Counted from the first letter of the stretch, positions 1 through 10,287 are shown. The stretch: DNA of 64,000 bases from Pseudacidovorax sp. NFM-22 (GCF_021401245.1 NZ_JACBFY010000009.1:143793-207792); one strand, 5' to 3'. Translations and numbers: made by a program. The notes: generated from the sequence alone by a model not told the origin.

Positions 1-1
1 C

Positions 2-1822
2 GCCTTGATCCGTGTGCGTTACGACGCCGCGCCCGGCCGCTTCGACCTGGAAGCCGAGCGCGACAACGCCGAGCTCGCCGGTGACGACGCCAAGACCGAG
101 GTGGGCGACTTCGACACGGCCTTCGGCGCCGCGCCCGTGCAACTGGACGCCACCTACACCACGCCCGACGAGTCGCACGCCATGATGGAGCCGCATGCCA
201 CGCTCGCATCGTGGGAGGGCGACAGCCTCACCGTGTGGACCTCGACGCAGATGGTCGACTGGTGCCGCACCGACCTCGCCGCCACGCTGAAGATGGACAA
301 GGCCAAGGTGCAGGTGCGCTCGCCCTTCATCGGCGGCGGCTTCGGCGGCAAGCTCTTCCTGCGTTCAGACGCGCTGCTGGCGGCGCTGGCGGCGCGCGCC
401 GTGAAGCGCCCCGTGCGCGTGGGGCTGCACCGGCCGCTGATCGCCAACAACACCACGCACCGTCCGGCCACGATCCAGCGCATCCGTCTGGGCGCCGAAA
501 AGGATGGGCTCCTGACCGCCATCGCGCACGAAAGCTGGTCCGGCGACCAGCCCGAGGGCCAGCCGGAGACGGCCGTCAACCAGACCCGGCTGCTCTATGC
601 CGGCGCCAACCGCCGCACCGCCATGTACCTGGCCGAGATGGACCTGCCCGAAGGCAACTCCATGCGCGCGCCGGGTGAAGCGCCCGGCATGGCCGCGCTG
701 GAAATCGCCATGGACGAGCTGGCCGAGCGCTTGGGGCTGGACCCGGTCGAACTGCGCCTGCGCAACGACACCGACGTCGACCCCGAACATCCCGAGCGCC
801 GTTTCACCCAGCGCCGCCTGGCCCACTGCCTGCGCGACGGCGCCCAGCGCTTCGGCTGGGACAAGCGCCCCGCCAAGCCCGGCATGAAGCGCGAAGGCCG
901 CTGGGCCATCGGCGTGGGCATGGCGGCAGCCTTCCGCAACCACATGCTGATGAAGTCCGCCGCGCGCGTGCGGCTCACGCCCGATGGCGGCGTGACGGTC
1001 GAGACCGACATGACCGACATCGGCACCGGCAGCTACACCATCCTGGCCCAGACCGCCGCCGACCTGCTGGGGGTGCCGCTGGAGCGCGTGGAGGTGAAGC
1101 TGGGCGATTCGGACTGGCCCGTGTCGGCCGGCTCGGGCGGCCAGTTCGGCGCGGCCAACGCCACAGGCGGCGTCTACGCCGCCTGCGTGAAGCTGCGCGA
1201 CGCCATCGCCCGCAAGCTGGGGCTGGAGCCGCAAGGCGCCGAATTCGCGGAGGGCGAGGTCCGCAGCGGCGGTCGCCGCATCGCCCTGACCGACGCGGTG
1301 AAGGACGGCGAGCCGCTGACCGCCGAGGACGGCATCGAGTACGACGAGTCGCTCTCCAAGCAATGGCAGCACTCCACCTTCGGCGCGCATTTCGTCGAAG
1401 TGGCCGTGCATGTGGACACGGCCGAGATCCGCGTGCGCCGCATGCTGGCCGTCTGCGCCGCCGGCCGCATCCTGAACCCCGTGACGGCCCGCAGCCAGGT
1501 GATCGGCGCCATGACCATGGGTGTCGGCGCCGCGCTGATGGAGGAACTGGCGGTGGACACCCGGCTGGGCCTCTTCGTCAACCACGATCTGGCGGGCTAC
1601 GAGGTGCCGGTGCATGCCGACATCCCTGAGCAGGAGGTGGTGTTTCTCGACGAGCCGGACGGCATGGCCTCGCCCCTGGCCGCCAAGGGCATCGCGGAAC
1701 TGGGCCTGTGCGGCGCGGCGGCGGCCGTGGCCAATGCGGTCTACAACGCCACGGGCGTGCGGGTGCGGGACTATCCGGTCACGCTGGACAAGCTGATTGC
1801 GCAGTGGCCGGCGGCGGCCTGA
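2..1822 (+). CDS. paoC: Aldehyde oxidoreductase, molybdenum-binding subunit PaoC (5' truncated by window edge)
   Basis: C-terminal ~606 residues of a xanthine-dehydrogenase-family molybdopterin subunit. The frame is open to the window start, so about 125 N-terminal residues of the usual ~730 lie upstream. It closely resembles E. coli PaoC, the Mo-cytosine-dinucleotide subunit of the periplasmic aldehyde oxidoreductase PaoABC, which oxidises aromatic and other aldehydes to acids. Visible signatures are the glycine-rich motif IGGGFGGKLF, the motif MRAPGEAPG, the stretch DMTDIGTGSYTILAQTAA, and the C-terminal ELGLCG, whose Glu (codon 1697-1699) matches the family's catalytic glutamate. The iron-sulfur and FAD subunits (PaoA, PaoB) would be expected upstream, outside the window. 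No PaoD-type chaperone follows. Assignment to PaoC rather than a generic XDH subunit is from remembered sequence similarity. Confidence 0.88.
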   Translation, partial: ALIRVRYDAAPGRFDLEAERDNAELAGDDAKTEVGDFDTAFGAAPVQLDATYTTPDESHAMMEPHATLASWEGDSLTVWTSTQMVDWCRTDLAATLKMDKAKVQVRSPFIGGGFGGKLFLRSDALLAALAARAVKRPVRVGLHRPLIANNTTHRPATIQRIRLGAEKDGLLTAIAHESWSGDQPEGQPETAVNQTRLLYAGANRRTAMYLAEMDLPEGNSMRAPGEAPGMAALEIAMDELAERLGLDPVELRLRNDTDVDPEHPERRFTQRRLAHCLRDGAQRFGWDKRPAKPGMKREGRWAIGVGMAAAFRNHMLMKSAARVRLTPDGGVTVETDMTDIGTGSYTILAQTAADLLGVPLERVEVKLGDSDWPVSAGSGGQFGAANATGGVYAACVKLRDAIARKLGLEPQGAEFAEGEVRSGGRRIALTDAVKDGEPLTAEDGIEYDESLSKQWQHSTFGAHFVEVAVHVDTAEIRVRRMLAVCAAGRILNPVTARSQVIGAMTMGVGAALMEELAVDTRLGLFVNHDLAGYEVPVHADIPEQEVVFLDEPDGMASPLAAKGIAELGLCGAAAAVANAVYNATGVRVRDYPVTLDKLIAQWPAAA

Positions 1823-1881
1823 GTCCGCCAAGCCGCTAGAAGCGGCCCATCACCAGCGCATACGAGTCGGTGAACCGAAGA

Positions 1882-1954
1882 CCGTTCGGGCTGAGCTTGT
1901 CGAAGCCGGGGCCGAAAAGCCCCTCACCCCTTCGCCGAGCTCAAGGCGAACAGG
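1882..1954. repeat. Inverted pair of dispersed intergenic repeats
   Basis: Between paoC and dctD there is a copy of a ~26-bp repeat (1882-1907, core TTCGGGCTGAGCTTGTCGAA) followed by a degenerate inverted copy (1929-1954, GAGCTCAAGGCGAAC). The two can fold into a long hairpin between convergent genes. The same unit recurs at 7085-7305, 10262, 12399, 22855 and 53069-53114, always outside genes. Confidence 0.75.
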
Positions 1955-1989
1955 CTCGCTGAATGGCGTCGCATCCGTGGGCGCCGTTT

Positions 1990-3347
<1,358 letters not shown>

Positions 3348-3351
<4 letters not shown>

Positions 3352-5318
3352 GGTGGTTCGCGGAGGGCGGGGGCGAGGGCGCTGGCGGGCACGTCTGGGC
3401 GGGTAGGCAGCTCGATGACGAAGGCGGCGCCAGCGCCCTCGGGCATCTCGCCAGACCGGGCCAGGCGCAGGCTGCCGCCGAAGGCCTGGATGATATGGGC
3501 CGACATCATCAGCCCCAGGCCCAGCCCGCGGCCGGCCGGCTTGGTGGTGAAGAAGGGCTCGAACAGCCGCGCCTGCGCGGCGGGCGGGATGGGCGGGCCG
3601 CTGTTGGCCACGACGATGCGGCAGAGCGCCGTGCCGACGTCCTGGACGTCCATCCCATCTCCATCGCGACGAGGCACGCCGTCGGCCGCCGGGTTGCCCG
3701 GGGGCGCAGCCACGGCCGCCCCCGGCCCGGGTTCACACTGCGCCGCCACGGCGATCCAGCGCGTGCCGGCGGGCACCTCGGCCAGCGCGTCGGCCGCATT
3801 GCCGACCAGGTTGGCCAGCACCTGCACCAGGCGCGTCTCCTCGGCCATCACCGTGAGGTCGGCGGGCAGGGTTTCGGTGCGCAGGTCCACGCCCAGCTCG
3901 CGCAGGCGGGGCGCATGCGGCAGCGCGGCCTCGCGCAGCGCACGCTCCAGCAGCACTGGCACTGGCGGCTCGGTGCGCTTGTGGGCGAAGACCTTGAGCT
4001 GCGCCGTGAGGCGGCCGAGCCGGTGCACCAGCTGCGCGATGCGCGTGAGGTTGGCGCGGGCGTCGTCACTGCGGCCGCGCTCCAGCAGCAGCACCGCGTT
4101 GTCCGACAGGGTGTGCAGCGCCGCCAGCGGCTGGTTGAGCTCGTGCACCATGCCAGCCGACATCTGCCCGAGCACCGCGAGCTGGCCGGCGTGGACCAGC
4201 TCGGCCTGCGTGGCCCGCAGCTCGGCGGTGCGCTCCTGCACGCGGCGTTCCAGCGAATCGTTGGCGGCCTGCAGCGCGGCGCGGCTGGCCAGCTGCTGGC
4301 GCACCAGCCGGCGGCGCTGGCGCAGCACGAGCAGACCCAGCAGCAGGGCGGCGGCGGCCAGCGCGGCACCGCCCGCCGCCGCCGCGGCGACGGCCCGCAC
4401 GGGCCCCTGGTCGCTCAGCAGCACCAGGCGCCAGCGGCCGGCATCCAGGCGGTGCACCGTGGCGGCGTAGCTGCGGCCGTCCAGGCGCACCTCGCGCACC
4501 GGGCCGGGCTCCAGCGGGCCGTCGCCGGCCATGCGCCACGACAGGGGCGTGAGCGGGGCATCGCCGTAGCGGCGCGAGGTGGCGGCCTCGGCCCGCTCGG
4601 CCTCGGGCAGCGGCACGATGGGGCGGTACTTCCAGTCCTCGCGCGAGGCCAGGATGGCGACCTGGTGCTCGTCCAGCAGCAGCATCTCGCCGGGCAACTG
4701 GCGCCAGGCCAGCGCCGCGGGACGCAGGTCGATCTTGACCGTGGCCACGCCGCGCACGGGGCCGCCCCGCGGCAGCGCATAGGCCAGGTAGTAGCCGGGC
4801 ACGCGGCTGGTCACGCCGATGCCGTAGAAGCGCCCGCGCCCACCGGCCAGGGCTTCACGCAGGTAGGGCCGGTACGACAGGTTCTGGCCGGCGGGCGTGC
4901 CGAGCTGGCCATCGTCGCTGGCGGCGGCCGCCACGCCGCCGGGCTCCAGCACGTACAGCGTCTCGGCCCCGGCGATGGCGTTGAGCGCATGCAGGTAGTG
5001 GCTGGCCTGCGCGCGCAGCGCGGGATCGAAGGGGCTGGCCAGCAGCTGCTGCACCTGGGGCGAGGTCTCCAGCAGTGCGGGCAGGTAGTCGAAGCGGGCC
5101 AGCTCGGCCTCGATGCGACCGACCTCCATGTCCAGCCGGTGGTCGGCCGCCTCGCCCAGACGGTCCAGGCCGATGCGCAGCGCCAGGGCGTAGGCGCCCC
5201 AGGCGGCCAGCGCCACCAGGGCGAGCACGGCCAGCGCCGGACCGAGGCGGGCGCGCGCGGTCGCCGCCGGCGCAAAAGAAAAAGGGGCGCGTCGCGCCCC
5301 TGGGGAGTTGGATGCCAC
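3348..5318 (-). CDS. dctB: C4-dicarboxylate sensor histidine kinase DctB
   Basis: A 656-residue membrane sensor kinase. An N-terminal transmembrane segment (about 27-48) and a second one (about 310-332) flank a periplasmic double-PAS-like sensor region typical of DctB. A coiled coil (LERRVQERTAELRATQAELV) precedes the H-box VHELNQPLAAL with phospho-acceptor His392. It has N-box NLVGNAADAL and G2 motif GRGLGLGL. A Gly/Pro-rich insertion of about 40 residues separates the N and G1 boxes. The start used is GTG at 5318, with no clear ribosome site. A strong intrinsic terminator for this strand (5273-5301) lies inside the first codons, so the true start or transcript needs checking. It senses C4-dicarboxylates and phosphorylates DctD. 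Confidence 0.88.
5273..5301 (-). terminator. Intrinsic terminator downstream of dctA, overlapping the dctB start
   Basis: Reading the minus strand, an 8-bp perfect stem AGGGGCGC / GCGCCCCT (5294-5301 with 5283-5290) with a 3-nt loop is followed directly by TTTTTCTTTT. This is a textbook rho-independent terminator oriented to stop transcripts coming from dctA. It sits within codons ~6-15 of the annotated dctB frame, which suggests attenuation between dctA and dctBD or a mis-set dctB start. Confidence 0.8.
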
Positions 5319-5454
5319 GGCGCGAGTATGGCCGTGGCGGCCGGCGGCTGGCGCCGACTGGGCTTGGTTTCAGCGTTCGCCGCAACCATCGGCCGGCCGC
5401 GGAGCAGGCCATGCGGGAACATCCGCGGAACCGGCTTTGCCGGGCCGCTGGATG

Positions 5455-5506
5455 TGCCCCCTCGAAGGGGGGTGGCGGAGCGCGCAGCGCGCAGCCTGGG
5501 GGTGGA
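5455..5506. repeat. GC-rich hairpin element after dctA
   Basis: Just after the dctA stop there is an arm CCCCTCGAAGGGG with flanking C/G runs, then GGAGCGCGCAGCGCGCAGCC and a G-run. Elements of this form recur in Comamonadaceae intergenic DNA as I recall it, but there is only one copy here. It may act as a transcript-end hairpin for dctA. Confidence 0.45.
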
Positions 5507-5509
5507 CCA

Positions 5510-6847
5510 TCAAGTGGGAAAGCGCGCGGTGGTGGCGTCGAGCACCTGCTCGGGTGCGTCGGCTTCGAGCGTGCTCTCGTTGTTCAGCACCTCGTGCATG
5601 CGGCTTTCGTCGAGGTCGCCGGTCCACTTGCCGACCACCACCGAGGCGACGGTGTTGCCCACGAGGTTGGTCAGGGCGCGGGCCTCGCTCATGAAGCGGT
5701 CGATGCCCAGGATCAGCGCCAGGCCGGCCACCGGCACGTGGCCCACGGCCGACAGCGTGGCCGCCAGCACGATGAAGCCGCTGCCCGTGACGCCGGCAGC
5801 GCCCTTGGAGGTGAGCAGCAGCACCAGCAGCAGCGTGATCTGGTGCGTGATGTCCAGCTGGGTGTTGGTGGCCTGGGCGATGAAGACTGCGGCCATGGTC
5901 AGGTAGATCGAGGTGCCGTCCAGGTTGAAGGAGTAGCCCGTGGGCACCACCAGGCCGACGGTGGACTTGCGCACGCCCAGGTTCTCCAGCTTGGCCATGA
6001 TGCGCGGCAGCGCGGCCTCGGAGCTGCTGGTGCCCAGCACGATCAGCAGTTCTTCCTTGATGTACTTGACCAGCTTCCAGATGCTGAAGCCGTGCACCCG
6101 CGCCACGATGCCCAGCACCAGGAACACGAAGACGAAGCAGGTGGCATAGAAGGTGCCCATCAGGAAGGCCAGCTGCTTGAGCGAGCCCACGCCGTACTTG
6201 CCGATGGTGAAGGCCATGGCGCCGAAGGCACCGATGGGGGCGACCTTCATGATGTAGCCGACGATGACGAAGAGCACGTGCGAGGACTTCTCGATCATGT
6301 CGAACACCAGCGTGCCGCGGCCGCCGAAGCGGTGCAGCGCGAAGCCGAAGAGCACGGCCACCAGCAGCACCTGCAGCATCTCGCCTTTGGCAAAAGCGTC
6401 CACCACCGTGTTGGGGATGATGGCGAGCAGGAAGTCGGTCGTGCTCTGCATCTTGCCCGGGGCGGTGTAAGCCGCGATGGCCTTGGTGTCGAGCGAGGCC
6501 GGGTCCACGTTCATGCCCGCGCCGGGCTTGACCACGTTGACGATGATCAGGCCGATGATCAGCGCCACGGTGCTCATGATCTCGAAGTACAGCAGGGCGT
6601 AGCCGCCGGTCTTGCCGACCTTCTTCATGTCCTCCATGCCCGCGATGCCGACCACCACGGTGCAGAAGATGATCGGCGCGATGATCATCTTGATGAGCTT
6701 GATGAAGCCGTCGCCCAGCGGCTTCATGTCGGTGCCGAGGGCGGGATAGAAGTGGCCCAGGAGCACGCCGATGACGATGGCGACGATGACCTGGAAATAG
6801 AGGGACCGGTAAAGCGGCTGGCGGCGGGTGGGTGTGGGGTCTTGCAT
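5510..6847 (-). CDS. dctA: C4-dicarboxylate:cation symporter DctA
   Basis: A 445-residue DAACS-family symporter that takes up succinate, fumarate and malate with protons or sodium across the inner membrane. It has eight hydrophobic segments plus the re-entrant loops of the family, the serine-rich hairpin motif [10 protein letters not shown] and the substrate/cation motif [13 protein letters not shown], both diagnostic. The length fits DctA (420-450). The ATG is preceded by AGGAG at good spacing. A sigma-54 promoter lies at 6909-6923, about 60 bp upstream. It is followed by dctB and dctD on the same strand, separated by 191 nt carrying a hairpin element and an intrinsic terminator. Confidence 0.95.
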   Translation of the reverse strand: MQDPTPTRRQPLYRSLYFQVIVAIVIGVLLGHFYPALGTDMKPLGDGFIKLIKMIIAPIIFCTVVVGIAGMEDMKKVGKTGGYALLYFEIMSTVALIIGLIIVNVVKPGAGMNVDPASLDTKAIAAYTAPGKMQSTTDFLLAIIPNTVVDAFAKGEMLQVLLVAVLFGFALHRFGGRGTLVFDMIEKSSHVLFVIVGYIMKVAPIGAFGAMAFTIGKYGVGSLKQLAFLMGTFYATCFVFVFLVLGIVARVHGFSIWKLVKYIKEELLIVLGTSSSEAALPRIMAKLENLGVRKSTVGLVVPTGYSFNLDGTSIYLTMAAVFIAQATNTQLDITHQITLLLVLLLTSKGAAGVTGSGFIVLAATLSAVGHVPVAGLALILGIDRFMSEARALTNLVGNTVASVVVGKWTGDLDESRMHEVLNNESTLEADAPEQVLDATTARFPT

Positions 6848-6908
6848 GCGGGCTCCTGGGGTGTCTCCGTGGCGGAAAGGGCGCCATCGATGGCGGCCGC
6901 TGCTTAGC

Positions 6909-6923
6909 GCAAGGAGGGTGCCA
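6909..6923 (-). promoter_or_regulatory. Sigma-54 (RpoN) promoter of dctA
   Basis: On the minus strand the sequence TGGCACCCTCCTTGC matches the consensus TGGCACG-N4-TTGC at 10 of 11 specified positions, with exactly 10 nt between the -24 GG and the -12 GC. Transcription would start near 6898, about 50 nt before the dctA ATG. A sigma-54 promoter here fits the GAFTGA-containing DctD encoded just downstream. Confidence 0.85.
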
Positions 6924-7024
6924 GCCCGGACGGGCGGCGGAGGCGATGCAAGTCGTTGTTCTTAAAGATCTTTTCTGGACTCCCCGGCGCACGACCGGGT
7001 CGCTGCCGGACTCGGGGCGGCGGG

Positions 7025-7046
7025 CGCGTCCGGCGCGCCGGACGCG
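7025..7046. promoter_or_regulatory. 22-bp perfect palindrome upstream of dctA (possible activator site)
   Basis: Left half CGCGTCCGGCG, right half CGCCGGACGCG, no mismatches. It lies about 130-150 bp upstream of the predicted dctA transcription start, the usual distance for an enhancer of a sigma-54 activator. A GC-rich terminator-like role cannot be excluded. Confidence 0.35.
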
Positions 7047-7084
7047 ATCTCCCGGGAAAACCCTAGGGACAAGGGGCGCGCCCC

Positions 7085-7305
7085 GGCTTCGACAGGCTCA
7101 GCCCGAACGGGTGGGGGTGAGCGGGTTCTTCGCCCTTCGCCCTTCGCCCCATGCCACTCAGTCAACCAAAGTCCGTTCGGGCTGAGCTTGTCGAAGCCTG
7201 GCGCAAGCCCTTCGACCCTTCGACAAGCTCAGGGCGAACGGGCTAACTGACTTGCATTGGCCCTTCGCCGGGTTTTCCACCGTTCGCGCTGAGCTTGTCG
7301 AAGCG
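7085..7305. repeat. Cluster of four dispersed repeats in alternating orientation
   Basis: Copies lie at 7085-7110 (reverse), 7173-7198 (forward), 7216-7242 (reverse) and 7280-7305 (forward, CGCGCTGAGCTTGTCGAAGCG variant). The 7173/7216 pair forms an inverted repeat of about 26 bp per arm. This is the densest cluster of the family in the window. Confidence 0.8.
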
Positions 7306-7324
7306 CTGCGGCCCTGGAGGCGGT

Positions 7325-7801
7325 TCAGTCCACCGATCCGCTCAGGCTGGGCGGCGGCGCGTCGGCCACCTTGCGGGCGGCGTCGAGGTGGGCGCGGGCG
7401 CGCTCGGCCAGGGCGATCTCGCCGGGGGTGTTGGGCTGGTAGGCGTCAATGGGCAGCGGCCGGCCGTGCGAGTCGACCGCCACGAAGACGATCAGGCATT
7501 CGGTGGTGCGGACCATCTTGCCGCCCTTCAGGTCGCCGCTGCGCACCTCGACCGAGATGTTCATGCTGGTGGTGCCGGTGTAGGCCATGCGGGCCTCCAC
7601 CTCGACCAGGTCGCCGATCATGATCGGCCGGTGGAAGCGGATGCTGCCGATGAACACCGTGACGCAGTAGTTGTGCGACCAGCCCGTGGCGCAGGCATAG
7701 CCCGCCTCGTCGATCCACTTCATGACGGTGCCGCCGTGGACCTTGCCGCCGAAGTTGACGGTGCTGGGTTCGGCCAGGAAGCGCAGGACGATGGAGGACA
7801 T
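7325..7801 (-). CDS. Acyl-CoA thioesterase, hotdog fold (YciA-like)
   Basis: A 158-residue hotdog-fold protein that hydrolyses acyl-CoA thioesters in the cytoplasm. The hallmark FGGKVHGGTVMKWIDEAGY contains the family's active-site Asp and the HGG turn. The second half carries the FHRPIMIGDLVEVEA strand seen in YciA/BFIT-type enzymes. The ATG at 7801 was chosen because homologues begin a few residues before the first strand; the frame stays open upstream without protein-like sequence. It ends 42 nt before the LysR gene, on the same strand. Substrate chain length cannot be told from sequence. Confidence 0.85.
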   Translation of the reverse strand: MSSIVLRFLAEPSTVNFGGKVHGGTVMKWIDEAGYACATGWSHNYCVTVFIGSIRFHRPIMIGDLVEVEARMAYTGTTSMNISVEVRSGDLKGGKMVRTTECLIVFVAVDSHGRPLPIDAYQPNTPGEIALAERARAHLDAARKVADAPPPSLSGSVD

Positions 7802-7842
7802 GACGGCGAGTCTCGCAGGTGACAGTGGGGTGGAGCCGCGGA

Positions 7843-8751
7843 TTATCCGGGCGCCGCCCCGCCGCCGAACAGCTGCGCCAGCGTGCGCCGCAGCCAGGCG
7901 TTGCCATCGTCGGCGTGGAAGCGCGCGTGCCAGTGCTGCTTGACCGCATAGGCCGGCAGCGCGAAGGGCGGCTCGATGATGCGCACCGGCTCCTGCGTGG
8001 CCAGGATCTGGCCCAGCACGCGCGGCACGATCACCACCAGCTCGGTCTGCGCCACGATGCGCGCCACGCCCAGGAAGCTGGACAGCCGCACCGCCACCTT
8101 GCGCTCGATGCCCGCCCGGGCGATGGTCTTGTCCACGATGGCATGGCCCGTGCCCGACGAAGCGATGACCGCATGCGACTCGTCCGCGAAGGCCTTGCGG
8201 GTGAGCTTGGCACCGATGCGTGGATGGTGCTTGGCCACCAGGCAGACGAAGTTCTGGCGGAACAGGGTCTGGCCGTAGAAGCCGGCCTCCAGCTGCGGCA
8301 TGAAGCCCACGGCCAGGTCCACCTCGCCATCCTCCAGCCGGCGCGCGCTGGCGGCGGAGACGATCTCGGTCTCCACCTGCACGCCAGGCGCCTCGCGGCC
8401 CAGGTGATCCAGCAGGCGGGGCAGCAGCACCACCTCGCTGATGTCCGTGAGGCAGACGCGAAAGCGCCGCTTCGCCGTGGCGGGGTCGAACACCTCGCGG
8501 CTGGCGCGGGCGCGCTCGATCTGCGCCAGCGCCTCGCGCAGGGCGGGCTGGATCTTCTGCGCATGCGGTGTGGGCTGCATGCCCAGGGCCGTGCGCTCGA
8601 ACAGGCGGTCGTCGAAATGCGCGCGCAGCTTGTTGAGCGCCGTGCTGGCCGCCGCCTGTGCGATGCCCAGGCGCTCGGCCGCCTTGGAGACGCTGGCGGT
8701 CTGCCAGACCTCGTCGAACACCTTGAGCCATTCCAGGTCCAGCTTGGACAT
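7843..8751 (-). CDS. LysR-type regulator of the gentisate / 3-hydroxybenzoate genes
   Basis: A 302-residue LysR-family regulator. The N-terminal winged helix-turn-helix (about residues 4-62, SVSKAAERLGIAQAAASTAL) is followed by a two-lobed effector-binding domain of the NahR/NodD type. It is transcribed divergently from 3-hydroxybenzoate 6-hydroxylase with 123 bp between starts, the classical arrangement of a LysR regulator with its target. A perfect 10-bp inverted repeat (8758-8767 / 8810-8819) lies between them. It probably corresponds to MhbR, with 3-hydroxybenzoate or gentisate as inducer. That is inference from context. Confidence 0.85.
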   Translation of the reverse strand: MSKLDLEWLKVFDEVWQTASVSKAAERLGIAQAAASTALNKLRAHFDDRLFERTALGMQPTPHAQKIQPALREALAQIERARASREVFDPATAKRRFRVCLTDISEVVLLPRLLDHLGREAPGVQVETEIVSAASARRLEDGEVDLAVGFMPQLEAGFYGQTLFRQNFVCLVAKHHPRIGAKLTRKAFADESHAVIASSGTGHAIVDKTIARAGIERKVAVRLSSFLGVARIVAQTELVVIVPRVLGQILATQEPVRIIEPPFALPAYAVKQHWHARFHADDGNAWLRRTLAQLFGGGAAPG

Positions 8752-8757
8752 GCGCGC

Positions 8758-8819
8758 ACCCCACTATCGAAAAACGCGATGCCGAGTATCGGCCACAGTG
8801 CTTGAGGCAATAGTGGGGT
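8758..8819. promoter_or_regulatory. Candidate LysR operator: 10-bp inverted repeat in divergent promoter
   Basis: ACCCCACTAT (8758-8767) is the exact reverse complement of ATAGTGGGGT (8810-8819), with 42 bp between. Inside lies a smaller dyad CCGA-N3-TCGG near 8781-8791. Each large arm sits just upstream of one of the two divergent genes. The left arm is 6 nt from the regulator's start codon, so it may also contribute its ribosome site. Confidence 0.5.
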
Positions 8820-8874
8820 CTGCGAACAATCCGCGGCATTGACAGGCATCAATCCAGAACAGCCGGAGACAGGC

Positions 8875-10101
8875 ATGGCATCCCTCGCAGCATCCCCACG
8901 CGCATCCACTTCTTCCTCTTCCCTGCCGGTCCTGGTGGCCGGCGGCGGCATCGGCGGCATCGCCGCCGCGCTGGCACTGGTGCGCCGCGGCTTCGACGTG
9001 ATGGTGCTGGAGCAGGCCGCCCAGTTGGGCGAGATCGGCGCCGGCATTCAGCTCGGGCCCAATGCCTTCGCGGCCTTCGACGCGCTGGGCATCGGCGAGA
9101 TCGCCCGCGGCCGCGCCGTCTACACCGACGAGATGGTGATGCACGACGCGCTGGACGAGACGCTGGTGGGCCGCATCCCCACGGGCGAGGCCTTCCGCCA
9201 GCGCTTCGGCAACCCCTATGCCGTCATCCACCGCGCCGACGTGCACGGCTCGCTGCTCGAAGGCGCCCATGCCACCGGCCGGGTGGAGATCGCCACCGCC
9301 ACGCAGGTGCAGCGCATCGCGCAGGACGACGAGGGCGTGACGGTGGTCAGCAGCGACGGCCGCACTTTCCGCGGTTGCGCACTGATCGGCGCGGACGGCG
9401 TCAAGTCGGCGGTGCGGCGGCAGTACGTGGGCGACGATGCCCGCGTGTCGGGCCATGTGGTCTACCGCGCCGTGGTGGACCGCGCCGACTTTCCGCCCGA
9501 CCTGCAGTGGAACGCCGCCAGCATCTGGGTGGGGCCCAACTGCCATCTGGTGCACTACCCGCTGCGCGGCGGCGAGCAGTACAACGTGGTCGTCACCTTC
9601 CACAGCCGCGAGCAGGAGGAGTGGAGCGTGCGCGAAGGCAGCCGCGAAGAGGTGCAGAGCTACTTCGAGGGCATCTGCGCCCGCGCCCGCCAGCTGATCG
9701 ACCTGCCGAAGGACTGGAAGCGCTGGGCCACGGCCGACCGCGAGCCCATCGGGCAGTGGGTCTTCGGCCGGGCCGCGCTGCTGGGCGACGCCGCCCATCC
9801 CACGCTGCAGTACCTGGCGCAGGGCGCCTGCATGGCCATGGAAGACGCCGTGACGCTGGGCGAAGCCCTGCGCGCGAACGACAACCAGTGGGACAAGGCC
9901 TTTGCGCTCTACCAGCGCTCGCGCGTGGCTCGCACCGCCCGCGTGGTGCTGTCGGCGCGCGAGATGGGCCGCATCTTCCACGCCAAGGGCGTGGAGCGGC
10001 TGGTGCGCAACGACCTGTGGAAGGGCCGCACGCCAGAGCGCTTCTATGACGCGATGGAGTGGCTGTATGGGTGGACCGAATCCACGTGCCTCGACGCATG
10101 A
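8875..10101 (+). CDS. mhbM: 3-Hydroxybenzoate 6-monooxygenase (FAD)
   Basis: A 408-residue class A flavoprotein hydroxylase expected to convert 3-hydroxybenzoate to gentisate using NADH and O2. It has the N-terminal dinucleotide-binding motif GGGIGGIAAALAL, the middle DG-type motif LIGADGVKSAVR, and the C-terminal GD motif GRAALLGDAAHP. The ATG at 8875 was chosen because GGAG lies 6 nt upstream; an upstream in-frame TTG at 8839 is less likely. It is followed by fumarylpyruvate hydrolase and gentisate dioxygenase, which makes gentisate the product of choice and separates it from salicylate hydroxylases with the same fold. Confidence 0.87.
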   Translation: MASLAASPRASTSSSSLPVLVAGGGIGGIAAALALVRRGFDVMVLEQAAQLGEIGAGIQLGPNAFAAFDALGIGEIARGRAVYTDEMVMHDALDETLVGRIPTGEAFRQRFGNPYAVIHRADVHGSLLEGAHATGRVEIATATQVQRIAQDDEGVTVVSSDGRTFRGCALIGADGVKSAVRRQYVGDDARVSGHVVYRAVVDRADFPPDLQWNAASIWVGPNCHLVHYPLRGGEQYNVVVTFHSREQEEWSVREGSREEVQSYFEGICARARQLIDLPKDWKRWATADREPIGQWVFGRAALLGDAAHPTLQYLAQGACMAMEDAVTLGEALRANDNQWDKAFALYQRSRVARTARVVLSAREMGRIFHAKGVERLVRNDLWKGRTPERFYDAMEWLYGWTESTCLDA

Positions 10102-10153
10102 CGCACGTCGACCCGAAGACATGAATCAACGTCGGTCACGCCCGTGCCCAAGC

Positions 10154-10287
10154 CCCTCTTCCCTCGCGGGAGAGGGAGCCGACCCCAAACGTCCACGCTG
10201 AGCCCAATAAACACCTCACGCGCCGAGCCAACCCGCCAGTTCGCGCCGAACCAACCCAACACCGTTCGCGCTGAGCCTGTCGAAGCG
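10154..10287. repeat. Hairpin repeat fragment and one dispersed repeat copy
   Basis: Between mhbM and the hydrolase gene, CCCTC(T)TCCCTCGCGGGAGAGGG (near 10154-10176) is a short relative of the palindromic elements at 20563 and 32608. A copy of the 26-bp dispersed repeat (CGCGCTGAGCCTGTCGAAGCG variant) lies at 10262-10287. The 222-bp gap otherwise shows no gene. Confidence 0.6.

Larger units (their letters stand above)
6848..7324. other. 477-bp gene-free region between dctA and the thioesterase gene
   Basis: It holds the dctA promoter, a local AT-rich palindrome AAAGATCTTT near 6965-6974, the 22-bp palindrome at 7025-7046 and a cluster of four dispersed repeats (7085-7305). I see no credible coding frame. 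Confidence 0.6.

Noticed and set aside
365..1831. Long minus-strand frame opposite paoC
   Set aside because: Same third-position effect; His/Gly/Ala-rich translation with no recognisable family and no ribosome site.
8839..8874. Upstream TTG start for 3-hydroxybenzoate 6-hydroxylase
   Set aside because: ATG 8875 has a well-spaced GGAG and leaves the divergent promoter region free; the TTG has no ribosome site.
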